64,000 nt of DNA from positions 1,674,001 through 1,738,000 of the forward strand of contig NZ_CP155576.1 of assembly GCF_039693965.1 (NCBI RefSeq). Direction: 5' to 3'. Shown here one piece after another: positions 36,030 through 45,476 of this stretch. A program made the translations under genes and the position numbers. Below the pieces are notes generated by a model, which had not been told where the DNA came from, searched no databases, and saw only the letters and a list, made by a program, of their open reading frames with translations. The stretch's first letter is position 1. Every line of letters begins with the position of its first letter. The stretch is from Moraxella sp. K1664 (GTDB lineage: Bacteria > Pseudomonadota > Gammaproteobacteria > Pseudomonadales > Moraxellaceae).

Positions 36030-38030
36030 ATGCCAACCCCCTTAAACCAACGCCACAACGCCAACGCCATTCGTATCCTTGCCATGGACGCTGTCCAAAA
36101 AGCCAACTCAGGACACCCTGGGGCTCCCATGGGCATGGCGGACATTGCCGAAGTCGTGTGGCGTGAATTTTTAAATCACAACCCCAAAAACGCCAAATGG
36201 GCAAACCGAGACCGCTTTGTGCTGTCAAACGGACACGGCTCTATGCTACTGTACGCCTTGCTACATTTGTCGGGTTATGATTTGACCATTGACGACATCA
36301 AAAATTTCCGCCAACTCCACGCCAAAACCGCAGGACACCCCGAACACGGCTATGCGGATGGTATTGAGACAACCACAGGACCTTTGGGGCAGGGCATTGC
36401 CAATGCGGTGGGTTTTGCCTTAGCGGAGAAAACCTTGGCAGGACAATTTAACAAACCCGACAACGCCATCATCAACCACTATACCTACTGCTTTTTGGGG
36501 GACGGTTGTCTTATGGAAGGCGTGTCGCACGAAGCCTGTTCGCTCGCTGGCACGTTAGGACTTGGCAAGCTCATTGCCTATTATGATGACAACGGCATTT
36601 CTATTGACGGCATCGTTACAGGCTGGTTCTCAGACGACACCGCCAAACGCTTTGAAAGCTATAATTGGCAGGTACTGCGTGTGGATGGACATGATGCCGA
36701 TGCCATTCGTGAAGCAACTTTGCAAGCCAAAGCCGAAACCAATAAGCCCACGCTCATCATCTGCAAAACCATCATCGGTCTGGGTAGTCCCAACAAACAA
36801 GGCAAAGAAGACAGTCATGGTTCGCCACTTGGTGTCGATGAGATTACGCTAACTCGAAGCGAATTGGGTTGGAATAATGCCAATGCCTTTGAGATTTCCG
36901 ATGACATTTATCAAGCGTGGAATGCGTGCGATAAAGGCGAGAAGCTAGAAAGCGACTGGAATGCCCAATTTGCCGACTATCAAGCCAAATATCCAAGTGA
37001 GGCGAGCGAGCTACAACGCAGACTGTCAGGCGAGTTGCCAAGCGATTTTAATGCCAAAGCGGACGAGTTTATCAAAGCCTGCCAAGCCAAAGGCGACACC
37101 ATCGCCACTCGTAAGGCAAGCCAAAATACCATTGGTGCGTTTGCCCCATTATTGCCCGAGATTTTGGGTGGTTCGGCAGACTTGGCAGGGTCAAACTTGA
37201 CCTTGTGGAGCGGTGCTAAGGGCGTACAAGACCACGCTGACGGCAACTATGTGCATTATGGCGTGCGTGAATTTGGCATGACCGCCATCGCCAACGGGGT
37301 GGCGTTGCATGGTGGATTTATCCCTTATACTGCCACGTTTTTGATGTTTATGGAGTACGCTCGCAACGCAGTGCGTATGTCAGCACTCATGAAACAGCGT
37401 GTCATCAATGTCTACACCCATGATAGCATTGGGCTTGGCGAAGACGGCCCGACTCATCAGCCTGTGGAGCAGATTGCAAGCCTACGCCAAACGCCAAACC
37501 ATTTCACTTGGAGACCGTGCGACACGGTGGAGACGGCGGTGGCGTGGAAAATCGCCCTACAAACTGCCAACGCCCCAACGTCCCTTATCCTATCTCGCCA
37601 AAACCTTGCCCATCAAGACCGTACGGACGAGCAAGTTGCTTTGATTGAAAAAGGGGCGTATGTGCTTGCCAAAGAACAAGGCGACTTGCAAGCCATCATC
37701 ATCGCCACAGGTTCAGAAGTGGACTTGGCAATGCAGGCTCATAAGGCTTTAAGCGAGCAGGGCGTGGGCGTGCGTGTGGTGTCTATGCCATGTGCTGAGA
37801 TTTTTGTCAAACAAGACCGTGATTATATTGAAAGTGTATTGCCAAGCGATGTCCGCAGTCGTGTGGCGGTGGAAGCAGGCATTACCGATTATTGGTATAA
37901 ATTTGTCGGACTTGACGGCAAAGTCATTGGCATGACAACCTTTGGCGAGTCCGCCCCTGCCAAAGATTTGTTTAATCATTTTGGCATTACCACCGATAAA
38001 GTCGTGGAAGCGGTGAAATCGTTGATTTGA
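36030..38030 (+). CDS. tkt: Transketolase
   Basis: A 666-residue thiamine-diphosphate enzyme of the pentose phosphate pathway. Visible blocks are [20 protein letters not shown] near the N-terminus, [15 protein letters not shown], and the ThDP-binding motif [20 protein letters not shown] ending in DDNGISIDG. The pyrimidine domain has [17 protein letters not shown], and [20 protein letters not shown] carries the catalytic histidines. Full family length. It would act with rpe, also in this window. A terminator follows. Confidence 0.98.
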   Translation: MPTPLNQRHNANAIRILAMDAVQKANSGHPGAPMGMADIAEVVWREFLNHNPKNAKWANRDRFVLSNGHGSMLLYALLHLSGYDLTIDDIKNFRQLHAKTAGHPEHGYADGIETTTGPLGQGIANAVGFALAEKTLAGQFNKPDNAIINHYTYCFLGDGCLMEGVSHEACSLAGTLGLGKLIAYYDDNGISIDGIVTGWFSDDTAKRFESYNWQVLRVDGHDADAIREATLQAKAETNKPTLIICKTIIGLGSPNKQGKEDSHGSPLGVDEITLTRSELGWNNANAFEISDDIYQAWNACDKGEKLESDWNAQFADYQAKYPSEASELQRRLSGELPSDFNAKADEFIKACQAKGDTIATRKASQNTIGAFAPLLPEILGGSADLAGSNLTLWSGAKGVQDHADGNYVHYGVREFGMTAIANGVALHGGFIPYTATFLMFMEYARNAVRMSALMKQRVINVYTHDSIGLGEDGPTHQPVEQIASLRQTPNHFTWRPCDTVETAVAWKIALQTANAPTSLILSRQNLAHQDRTDEQVALIEKGAYVLAKEQGDLQAIIIATGSEVDLAMQAHKALSEQGVGVRVVSMPCAEIFVKQDRDYIESVLPSDVRSRVAVEAGITDYWYKFVGLDGKVIGMTTFGESAPAKDLFNHFGITTDKVVEAVKSLI

Positions 38031-38055
38031 TTTTGATTGTTTGATGTTTTACAAT

Positions 38056-38088
38056 AAAACCAATTGGCATTGTGCTGATTGGTTTTTT
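38056..38088 (+). terminator. Terminator after tkt
   Basis: AAAACCAAT and ATTGGTTTT form a stem with a run of six T, about 26 bases after the stop codon. Confidence 0.85.
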
Positions 38089-38091
38089 AAT

Positions 38092-38135
38092 GCTTAATCC
38101 TAAGTCCTAAATCCTAAATCCTAAATCCTAAATCC
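38092..38135 (+). repeat. Heptanucleotide tandem repeat (CTAAATC)n upstream of a DUF1877 gene
   Basis: Two degenerate units (CTTAATC, CTAAGTC) are followed by four exact CTAAATC units. They end seven bases before the AAGGAG ribosome site of the next gene. Unit number could change by slippage and alter promoter spacing or leader structure. Confidence 0.9.
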
Positions 38136-38150
38136 CAAAAGGAGCAAATC

Positions 38151-38690
38151 ATGGGTATGTACGCCAGTTATTATGCCATTGACGACAGTCAAGCCAAAGA
38201 ATATAAAGCGTTATTGTCAAATAACAATGACGGCAGCGTGGAAGAATTTTTTGAAAATCTAGAAGAGCGTGATGATAAGATTGATGATGAAGATTTTGCC
38301 AATCTTGATAAATTATGGGACGGCTTGCATTTTTTATTGACAGGCTTTAACTCTGATGATGATTATAATGATAAAAAATCGGATGAGCAATTAGCCTTGT
38401 ATCGTGGCTTTTTTGGTGTGGACACACTAAGTGATGAAGGAGTATATTTGTTAGACGCCGATAAAGTTGCTGATGTGGTCAATGCCCTTAATAAAGTAGA
38501 TATTAATGAGCTCATAAAACAGGCAGATTTTGCCAAATTTGAAGAAGCTGATATTTATCCGTCTATTTGGGATGATGAAGATGAATGGGATGAAATTGGC
38601 GAAGAGCTGGCAGAATACTTTGAAAAATTTAAACAATTTTATCAAAATGCCTTAAAAAATAATCGTTCGGTGTTGATTGTGATTTGTTAG
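38151..38690 (+). CDS. DUF1877 (YfbM-type) protein
   Basis: A 179-residue acidic cytosolic protein. MGMYASYYAIDD at the start, KLWDGLHFLLTG in the middle, and the YRGFFGVD and YLLDADKVADVVNAL blocks identify the DUF1877/YfbM family, of unknown function. An AAGGAG ribosome site precedes the ATG. The tandem heptamer just upstream makes its expression a candidate for phase variation. Confidence 0.85.
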   Translation: MGMYASYYAIDDSQAKEYKALLSNNNDGSVEEFFENLEERDDKIDDEDFANLDKLWDGLHFLLTGFNSDDDYNDKKSDEQLALYRGFFGVDTLSDEGVYLLDADKVADVVNALNKVDINELIKQADFAKFEEADIYPSIWDDEDEWDEIGEELAEYFEKFKQFYQNALKNNRSVLIVIC

Positions 38691-38792
38691 ATAAAATTTA
38701 GGCAAAATGGTTGTTTTTATTTTTATCTGGATTTAAAAATAGCTTTCGATAAAGTAAATATAAAGGCGTATCGTAACAATACACCTTTATCG

Positions 38793-39672
38793 TCATTTTA
38801 AATACTCAAATATTCTTGGTATTTCACCATAATACACGCCCAGACCCACGCCTGTTGGGCCGTGGTTGGCGAGTGCGACGGTGGATATGGGAATGACGGG
38901 AATGTCATGCAGTCCATATTCATTGGCTAAGAGTCTTTTAAATTCATGCGTATGTAGTCCGATGGATGTGTCTACCATGTATATAAAGGCGTTTCTGTTG
39001 GTGGTTTGACCCACGACGATGTCCGCCATGTGATGCATGACCCGTTCAAATTTACGCACCTTTTCTTTGACCACGACATAGCCGTCGTCATCAATCCATA
39101 AGATGGGTTTGATGTTAAGCAGATTGGCAAAAAAGCCAGCGGGGGCAGAGAGCTTCTTTCTTTGTATCAAAACACTCAGGTCAGATAGACTCATGATGAA
39201 TGCGTTATTGGCTCGCAGGGCATTTAAGCGGTGGATGATGTCAAGCATGGATTTGCCTTCTTGCATCATTAGGTTTGCTTCAAATGCCAAAGCCCCTTCA
39301 TTGATGTTGATGGTTTTGCTGTCGTACAGATAGATGTTCATTTTGCCGACATACTTGGGGATGACTTTTGAGAAATTCTCATGGGCTTGGCTCAGTACCG
39401 AAGCGGCGGTGCAGACCAGTACTTCTTCATAATCTGACTCATACAACTCATCAAAAATCTCTTCAATCTCTTGGCAAGTGGGCGGTGTGGAATAAACGTC
39501 CAAATGGGGGTTTTGGTAGAGCATGCCGCTCAGACGGGCGGTGTCAATGTCTTTGCCATCCAAAAAAATGAGTGCCATTAACCATGATGTGAAGTGGCAC
39601 CAAACGAATGCCGTGCGGTACTGATAAATGCCCAATGCAGGAAGTGGACGTGCTAAGAACGATGCGTTTCAT
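38793..39672 (-). pseudogene. DegV-family fatty-acid-binding protein, frameshifted in a T7 tract
   Basis: The region encodes a DegV protein in two frames. ATG 39672 gives MKRIVLSTSTSCIGHLSV followed by PHGIRLVPLHIMVNGTHF, which then runs into a stop at RH*. The other frame resumes at LDGKDIDTARLSGMLYQN and continues to the end. The break falls in an A7 run on the plus strand (39562-39568). One base fewer (T6 on the coding strand) would restore a 292-residue protein, the same length as the paralogue at 39808. The intact part shows NHGPTGVGLGVYY, the DegV C-terminal motif. DegV proteins bind fatty acids for phosphorylation. It could be a pseudogene, a phase-variable gene or a sequencing error. 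Confidence 0.85.
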
Positions 39673-39807
39673 GGGTATTCCTTTGGTAAGTTGCCATGAT
39701 TTTACTAAAAATCATTGGTCTTGTAAATAGCATCATTTGATATTTTAAATCAAAGCAAAAACAAAAAAGCGAACCGAAGTCCGCTTGTTAGAGCATGCCT
39801 ACCCTGA

Positions 39808-40686
39808 CTATTTGAGATATTTGACGATTCTGGGTACTTTACCGTAATACACGCCCAGCCCCACGCCTGTCGGCCCATGGTTGGCAAGGGAGACGGTGGA
39901 GACAGGGATGACTGGCACATTGCGAAGTCCGTAGCCATTGACAAACAGTTCTTGGAAACTGTCGGTATAAAAGCCCATGGAAGTATCAACCATATAGATA
40001 AAAGCGTCTTTGTTGCCAATGTGGGCGATGGCAGTCTCTGCCATGTAGTTAATACTACGTTCGATTTTGCGGATTTTGTCACGGGGAATGACACGCCCGA
40101 TATCATCCACCCACATGATGGGCTTGATGCCAAACAGATTGGCGATAAAGCCAGCAGGGGCGGAGAGTTTTTTGTTGCGGACGATAAAGTTTAGGTCAGA
40201 TAAGGTAAACATGAACAGGCTGTTTTTGCGTAGCTCATCCAAGCGATTGATGATGTCAAGCATGGATTTGCTTTCTTGCATCATCAAGTCCGCTTCAAAT
40301 GCCAACGCCCCTTCGTCAATATTTAGGGTTTTGGTGTCGTAAACATAGATGTTCATTTTGCCAACAAATTTAGTTTTTAGGGTGTTAAAAATCTCATGGC
40401 TTTTACTGATGGCGGATGAGATGGTGCAAACCAGAACTTCTTCGTAGCCTTCGGCATACAGTTCGTCAAATAGGGCATTGATTTCATCAGCGGTTGGTGG
40501 GCTGGTTGTGACGGATAGGTTGGGGTTGTCGTAGAGCATTTTGCTCAGACGAGCCGTATCGATGTCTCTGATATCAAGGTGGTCTTTGCCATTGATGATG
40601 ACGTGAAAAGGCACCAGACGGGCAGCGTGGGGCGTGTTAATGTAGTTTAGGCTAGAAGAAGATGTGCTAAGAACGATGCGTTTCAT
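39808..40686 (-). CDS. DegV-family fatty-acid-binding protein
   Basis: A 292-residue cytosolic protein of the DegV/FakB fold. It binds a fatty acid and presents it to a kinase in bacteria that have FakA; no kinase gene lies here. Key segments are MKRIVLSTSSSSLNYI, YEEVLVCTISSAISKSHEIF, NIYVYDTKTLNIDEGALAFE and VSLANHGPTGVGLGVYYG. The ATG at 40686 matches the start of the neighbouring paralogue; a longer frame up to 40908 has no homologous sequence. The two genes are tandem and close to 60% identical by eye, pointing to duplication. Confidence 0.88.
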   Translation of the reverse strand: MKRIVLSTSSSSLNYINTPHAARLVPFHVIINGKDHLDIRDIDTARLSKMLYDNPNLSVTTSPPTADEINALFDELYAEGYEEVLVCTISSAISKSHEIFNTLKTKFVGKMNIYVYDTKTLNIDEGALAFEADLMMQESKSMLDIINRLDELRKNSLFMFTLSDLNFIVRNKKLSAPAGFIANLFGIKPIMWVDDIGRVIPRDKIRKIERSINYMAETAIAHIGNKDAFIYMVDTSMGFYTDSFQELFVNGYGLRNVPVIPVSTVSLANHGPTGVGLGVYYGKVPRIVKYLK

Positions 40687-40844
40687 GAAAACCTTGCTAG
40701 ATGGCAAAAAGAGTGGGATGGCTGTGCCAAACGCAACAATGTTCTTGTTTTTGTGGGGTGTTAAAATGGTTTGGCGATAAGTGATTATTTTAAATAAATT
40801 TACCCAAAAAGTAAACGCTTGGTGGGTGTTTTTTTGGTGGTGGT

Positions 40845-40946
40845 CTAAAAAGTATGCCAAATTGGGTTTTCTGCTCGCCCTGAACCTGCCTGTGGGTGGG
40901 AAAACCATTATGGGCAGGCATGGGTCACCACAAACGGAAAAACCCT
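40845..40946 (+). repeat. Dispersed palindromic repeat (unoccupied, diverged IS110-type site)
   Basis: Begins TAAAAAGTATGCCAAATTGG, as does the left flank of IS110 copy A (TAAAAAGTATGCCAAACTAG). It continues through TTTTCTGCTCGCCCTGAAC, CTGCCTGTGGGTGGGAAAAC and GGGCAGGCATGGGTCACCAC. The core CT is intact, but the flanking bases differ from the IS110 guides (TCGCC-CT-GAAC). The 40687-40988 gap holds no gene. Confidence 0.75.
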
Positions 40947-40988
40947 TGTTGTGTTTTGAATGGAATTTACCATAAGTTAAACAGCAGG

Positions 40989-41579
40989 CTAAATGGGCAG
41001 GGTAAATAGCCCTGCATGTACTTGACCGATTTTGGTGGATTTAAAGAGATTGGCACAAAAAGGGGTAAGAATGTCATCTAGGGCAGTGTTGCTCTCAATA
41101 TAGCACAACGTGTCAGCGTGGTAAAGCCCATGCTCGATAATGCCACTGATGATGTCGTGCCAAATATCAAGTGCATAAGGCGGGTCAATAAAGATGACAT
41201 CAAAGGGCGTGCCAAGCGTGGGTAGGGCGGTTTGGGCGGTGTCGTTGATGACGGACAGCTGACTGCGGGTGAGTTTTAGGCTGTCAGCATTATCTTCGAT
41301 GGTGTGTGCTTGGGTGGGGCTAGGTTCTATCATGACGACGTGAGATGCCCCCCGTGATAGTGCTTCAAAGCCCAGCACGCCCGAGCCTGCACAGACGTCT
41401 AGCACTTTGGCGTCATGAATGTCTGCCATGAGCCAGTTAAAAAGTGTCTCACGCAAACGGTCGGGGGTGGGTCTTAGCCCATCAGCATCCACAAAGCTGA
41501 TACTACGGCGTTTGAACTGACCGCCGATGATACGAACTTGGTTGGTGGCTTTATGATGGGGCTTGGTTGGCTTTTTCAT
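40989..41579 (-). CDS. rsmD: 16S rRNA (guanine(966)-N(2))-methyltransferase
   Basis: A 196-residue SAM-dependent methyltransferase. It shows VRIIGGQFKRRSISFVD at the N-terminus, GLRPTPDRLRETLFNWL, the SAM-binding VLDVCAGSGVLGFEALSRGA and the catalytic FDVIFIDPPYAL (DPPY motif for N2-guanine methylation). All are typical of RsmD. It overlaps the stop of mrdA by four bases (ATGA), so the two are coupled. Confidence 0.95.
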   Translation of the reverse strand: MKKPTKPHHKATNQVRIIGGQFKRRSISFVDADGLRPTPDRLRETLFNWLMADIHDAKVLDVCAGSGVLGFEALSRGASHVVMIEPSPTQAHTIEDNADSLKLTRSQLSVINDTAQTALPTLGTPFDVIFIDPPYALDIWHDIISGIIEHGLYHADTLCYIESNTALDDILTPFCANLFKSTKIGQVHAGLFTLPI

Positions 41580-43570
41580 GGCTGATGAGCTTGTCTGTTT
41601 TCTTCGGCTTTTTTGCGTTCTTCTTCGGCTTTTTCGGCTTCTGCCTTGGCGATTTTGGCTTTGATGGCTTCACGCTTGGCGGCACGGATTTTTACCAATT
41701 CTTCATCGCTGGGTGGTGTGATGGGGTTGGTCTCACGTTGGAGAATCCAGTAATCAAATAACGCTCGCCCGATGGGAGCCGCCACTTTACCACCGCCACC
41801 ACCGTTCTCGACGATGACTGCGATGGCGATTTGGGGGTCATCCACGGGGGCAAAACCTGAGAACCACGCATGGTCCCAGTGACGGGAGCTGATGGCGGCT
41901 TTGTTATAGCTTTTGCCTTGGGCGATGGATTTGACCTGTGCTGTACCTGTTTTGCCCGCCATGCGATAACGGGTGGTGTAGATGCTCTTTGCTGTACCCC
42001 GTTTGACAGTGTCTTCCATGGCGGCGTGCATTCTGTCCCAGTCGGCTTCGGTGCCATTAAAGGGGATGACCCCGTCAGGTTTGTCAATGATGGTTACAGG
42101 AGCCTGCCCTTCGGAGCGTTTGAGCAGGTGGGGTGTTAGGTGTTTGCCCTTGATGGCGGTCATGGCGGTGGCATTGGCAACTTGTAGGGGGCTTGCCAAA
42201 AATGCCCCTTGTCCGATAGAGACAGAGATGGTCTCGCCCGGTAGCCATTCTTTGCCGTAGGTGTCCATTTTCCATTTGGGTGATGGCATGATACCTCCCT
42301 TTTCGTTGGGTAGGTCAATACCTGTTTTTTTGCCAAAACCAAAACTACTCATCCAGTCATGAAGTTTGTCAATGCCCATGCGGTGAGCGTTTTTATAATA
42401 ATAGGTATCCACGCTCATGATGATGGATTTGCTCATATTGACCGTGCCATGCCCGCCTTTTTTCCAGTCACGAAAACGGTGGCTGTCCCCCGGTAAGCTA
42501 AAATAACCAGGGTCAAAAATGGTGTCATTCCAACCCATGATGCCATAATGCAAAAAGCCCATGCTCTCAAAGGGTTTGATGGTAGAAGCAGGCGGGTATA
42601 GCCCTTGCAAGGCACGGTTATACAAAGGTTGGTCAATGTCATCTCGAAGCATGCCATACTCTTTGGTGGATATGCCAGAGACAAAGGGGTTGGGGTCATA
42701 GCTGGGGTTGGAGACAAAGGCAAGGACGTCGCCATTTTTTGGGTCAAGTGCCACAATCGCCCCACGTCGTCCTGCCAGTTGTTTTTGGGCGGCCATTTGT
42801 AGTCCATAATCTAGACTTAGATACAAATCGTTGCCTGCCACAGGGGGTTTGGTGTCCAGCTGTCTTAGAATCTCGCCATGAGCGTTGGCTTCAACGGATT
42901 GATAGCCTGGTTTGCCAAGCAGGACTTCTTCGTACTGGGCTTCGATGCCGATTTTGCCAATCAGGTCGGTACCAGCATACAGGGCTTTTTTGTGGTTGTC
43001 TTCGGCGATTTTTTTGGCTTCTTTATCGTTGATACGCCCGACATAACCGATGACATGGGCGAACAGCTCGTCATGGGGATAGACACGGGTGAGTTTGGTC
43101 TGAATGCTCACCCCCCGAAAAAAGGGCTTTCGCTCGCTAAACTGAGCAATCTGCTCTTCGGTTAAATCCATTTTGATGGTAATGGGGTCGTTTTTAGATT
43201 TGTCTATCCTTGCCAAAATGTCCGTAATCTCTTCATCGGTCAGATCAAAGATGGGAGTGAGCAGTTTTAGGGTATAGGCTGGGTCTTCAATCTCATCGGG
43301 ACTGATGACCGCAGAAAAAACAGGCACGTTATCGGCAAGCAACACACCGTTACGGTCATAAATATAACCCCGTGATGGCGGGTCGGAGATGAGTTTAATG
43401 CGGTTGTTCTCAGCGTTGGTTTGGTATTTATCGTACTGATGAACCTGTAAAAATCCATAACGAGCAAACAGTCCAATCATGCCAATAAGCACAAATAACG
43501 ACGCCACGATCACTCGGCGTACAAAGACGCGAGTGCTGATGTCAGAATCGTTAGGACGTGATGAGGTCAT
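41576..43570 (-). CDS. mrdA: Penicillin-binding protein 2 (peptidoglycan transpeptidase)
   Basis: A 664-residue class B penicillin-binding protein acting with RodA in cell elongation. One N-terminal membrane anchor (VIVASLFVLIGMIGLFARYG) is followed by the pedestal domain (SDPPSRGYIYDRNGVLLAD). The transpeptidase domain has the active-site motif PASTIKPF, SVDTYYYKNAHRMG in the SXN region and MAGKTGTAQVK (KTG). A lysine/glutamate-rich C-terminal tail of about 40 residues (KAKIAKAEAEKAEEERKKAE) is an unusual extension. This is a beta-lactam target; no resistance change can be judged from sequence alone. Confidence 0.96.
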   Translation of the reverse strand: MTSSRPNDSDISTRVFVRRVIVASLFVLIGMIGLFARYGFLQVHQYDKYQTNAENNRIKLISDPPSRGYIYDRNGVLLADNVPVFSAVISPDEIEDPAYTLKLLTPIFDLTDEEITDILARIDKSKNDPITIKMDLTEEQIAQFSERKPFFRGVSIQTKLTRVYPHDELFAHVIGYVGRINDKEAKKIAEDNHKKALYAGTDLIGKIGIEAQYEEVLLGKPGYQSVEANAHGEILRQLDTKPPVAGNDLYLSLDYGLQMAAQKQLAGRRGAIVALDPKNGDVLAFVSNPSYDPNPFVSGISTKEYGMLRDDIDQPLYNRALQGLYPPASTIKPFESMGFLHYGIMGWNDTIFDPGYFSLPGDSHRFRDWKKGGHGTVNMSKSIIMSVDTYYYKNAHRMGIDKLHDWMSSFGFGKKTGIDLPNEKGGIMPSPKWKMDTYGKEWLPGETISVSIGQGAFLASPLQVANATAMTAIKGKHLTPHLLKRSEGQAPVTIIDKPDGVIPFNGTEADWDRMHAAMEDTVKRGTAKSIYTTRYRMAGKTGTAQVKSIAQGKSYNKAAISSRHWDHAWFSGFAPVDDPQIAIAVIVENGGGGGKVAAPIGRALFDYWILQRETNPITPPSDEELVKIRAAKREAIKAKIAKAEAEKAEEERKKAEENRQAHQP

Positions 43571-43684
43571 GACTGTTATAAAAGAATAGCAAAAAACCCC
43601 TAATTATAACATATTTTCAAAGACTTGTTCAAATTTATGCGATTTATTCAAAAGCAGATTTGGGCAAAGATTTGCGTGATGGTT

Positions 43685-43714
43685 TTGGCAAAATAGACAA
43701 AACTGTGGTAGAAT
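43685..43714 (+). promoter_or_regulatory. Promoter of the DUF445 gene
   Basis: TTGGCA (43685-43690) and TAGAAT (43709-43714) are 18 bases apart, with TGG before the -10 giving an extended -10. It lies about 100 bases upstream of the start codon at 43822. Confidence 0.6.
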
Positions 43715-43821
43715 TAGCCGTTTTATTTTTACCCATTGTTTACCATTTATTTTGTTAAATTTTGATTTTGTCAATTAGCCAATAGTCTAGCCCATTGCCA
43801 AACCCCAACAAGTGATGATTT

Positions 43822-45132
43822 ATGTTCAATTCCATCTGGCAAGCCCTAGCTGAACACCCCGAATTTATCGCCATGCTCACCATTCCGCCTGTTACGGCTT
43901 TTGTAACATGGGCTCATGTATGGATGGCGTTGGAGATGTTATTTCACCCCATTAAGTTTTGGGGTATTCGTGTGCGTGGTATGCCGTGGGGCTTGCAGGG
44001 CTTGGGCTGGCAAGGCATTGTTCCTGCCAAAGCAGGCAAAATCTCTGGGGTCATCGTTGACCAGACTTTATCCAAACTTGGCAACATCGATGAGTTTTTG
44101 CAGGCGATGGAGCCTGAGGAGATGGCACAGTTCATCACTGAGACGGTGGATAAGAACTTAGAGAGTCTCATTGATGAGATTATGCTTGAACGCTACTACG
44201 CTCTGTGGACACACACGCCCTATGCCATTAGACGGCGAATTTATGCTCATGCACACAGCGAGATGCCAGCGGTGATGAAGTCCTTGGTCATTGACCTAAC
44301 CGCCAATGTTGAGGAGCTGGTGGACATGCGTGCGATGATTGTCAAACGCATGGAGAGCGACCGTAAACTCATGGTGGACATGTTTTTGCGGGTGGGTAAA
44401 AAAGAGATTAACTTCATCTGGAAAATCAGTGCCGTGATTGGCTTTGGCTTTGGGATTATTCAGATGGGGATTTTTTATTTTGTGCCACAGCATTGGACGG
44501 TGCCGTTTTTTGCGGCGATTTGGGGGGCATTGACCAACTGGATTGCCATTTGGATGGTGTTTAACCCTGTCGAACCCAAAAAAGTCCCCTTTATCCGTCT
44601 GTTCCGCTATGATAATGGTCGGGTCAAACCCATGTTGCCCCATTTTCATGTCTATGACTGGCAGGGCGGTTTTATGAAACGCCAAGATGAAGTGTCTAGC
44701 GTCTTTGCTGAGATAGTCGTGAATGAGTTGGTTACCCTTGAAAACATCATGAGTGAGATGATGTATGGCAGTCGCTCGGCAAAAACCCGTGAACTCATGA
44801 AATCGCACTTATATGAGCTGTTAGAGTCGCCTGTGGTCAAATCCATTTTAAAAGTGGGTATGGATAACAAAGAGCTAAGTGCCTTTAAAGACACCATTAT
44901 TGACAAATCCATTGATGCGACCATGATACCCATTAGAGACCCCAAACTTAACACATCTCGGGCAAGCAAAATCTTTGGGCTGTTTGAATCTCGTATTCGA
45001 GAACTCTCGCCCCATGAATTTCAAAACCTGCTAAGACCTGCCTTTAAAGAAGATGAGATGACATTGGTGATTTTGGGGGCGATAACGGGGCTATTGGCAG
45101 GGTGGCTACACTTGATTGCGGTGTTTTTTTAG
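43822..45132 (+). CDS. DUF445 family membrane protein
   Basis: A 436-residue protein with hydrophobic segments at the N-terminus (IPPVTAFVTWAHVWMALEML), in the middle (ISAVIGFGFGIIQMGIFYFV, then IWGALTNWIAIWMVFNP) and at the extreme C-terminus (ILGAITGLLAGWLHLIAVFF). TNWxAxxMxFxP and PAKAGKISGVIVDQTLSKLG are DUF445 hallmarks. Function is unknown; the soluble parts are helical. It stands alone on the plus strand, divergent from mrdA. Confidence 0.85.
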   Translation: MFNSIWQALAEHPEFIAMLTIPPVTAFVTWAHVWMALEMLFHPIKFWGIRVRGMPWGLQGLGWQGIVPAKAGKISGVIVDQTLSKLGNIDEFLQAMEPEEMAQFITETVDKNLESLIDEIMLERYYALWTHTPYAIRRRIYAHAHSEMPAVMKSLVIDLTANVEELVDMRAMIVKRMESDRKLMVDMFLRVGKKEINFIWKISAVIGFGFGIIQMGIFYFVPQHWTVPFFAAIWGALTNWIAIWMVFNPVEPKKVPFIRLFRYDNGRVKPMLPHFHVYDWQGGFMKRQDEVSSVFAEIVVNELVTLENIMSEMMYGSRSAKTRELMKSHLYELLESPVVKSILKVGMDNKELSAFKDTIIDKSIDATMIPIRDPKLNTSRASKIFGLFESRIRELSPHEFQNLLRPAFKEDEMTLVILGAITGLLAGWLHLIAVFF

Positions 45133-45238
45133 TGATTTTAATGGTTTGATGATATTTATTTAATTTTAATGTTTATTTAATCAATATTAAAATTATTGTC
45201 GTATCCACATTTATCACGGCATTGTATTACATTGCATT

Positions 45239-45265
45239 AAATGGTGCGTGTTACACACCCTACGA
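45239..45265 (-). repeat. GTAGGGTG...CACC palindromic repeat in an AT-rich gap
   Basis: AATGGTGCGTGTTACACACCCTAC is the reverse-complement form of the repeat at 51122-51162. The surrounding 45133-45476 gap is very AT-rich, with many TTTTAAA stretches, and holds no supportable gene; it should contain the ccmF promoter. Confidence 0.6.
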
Positions 45266-45476
45266 TTTATTTTATTTATAAATTAAAACCATTAAATTTA
45301 TTTTTTAAAAAGTTATCTTATAAATTTTAAATGTTATTAAAATGATGAGTTATTTTAAAATTCATTTTTAAACAAATTTTTATTACTTTTATTTTTTAAA
45401 AATTAATAAAATCAGTTTTTAACAGTATTAAAATCAAAACCCAAATAGCCGTCGCTAACTTGATGAGAATGTCTTT

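Noticed and set aside
38092-38135. CRISPR or replication iterons
   Set aside because: Units are 7 bases without spacers, and no initiator gene is adjacent.
38793-39635. Intact DegV gene beginning with a different N-terminus
   Set aside because: The in-frame N-terminus (MGIYQYRTAFVWCHF) is not DegV-like, while the other frame gives a perfect DegV start. A frameshift is the better reading.
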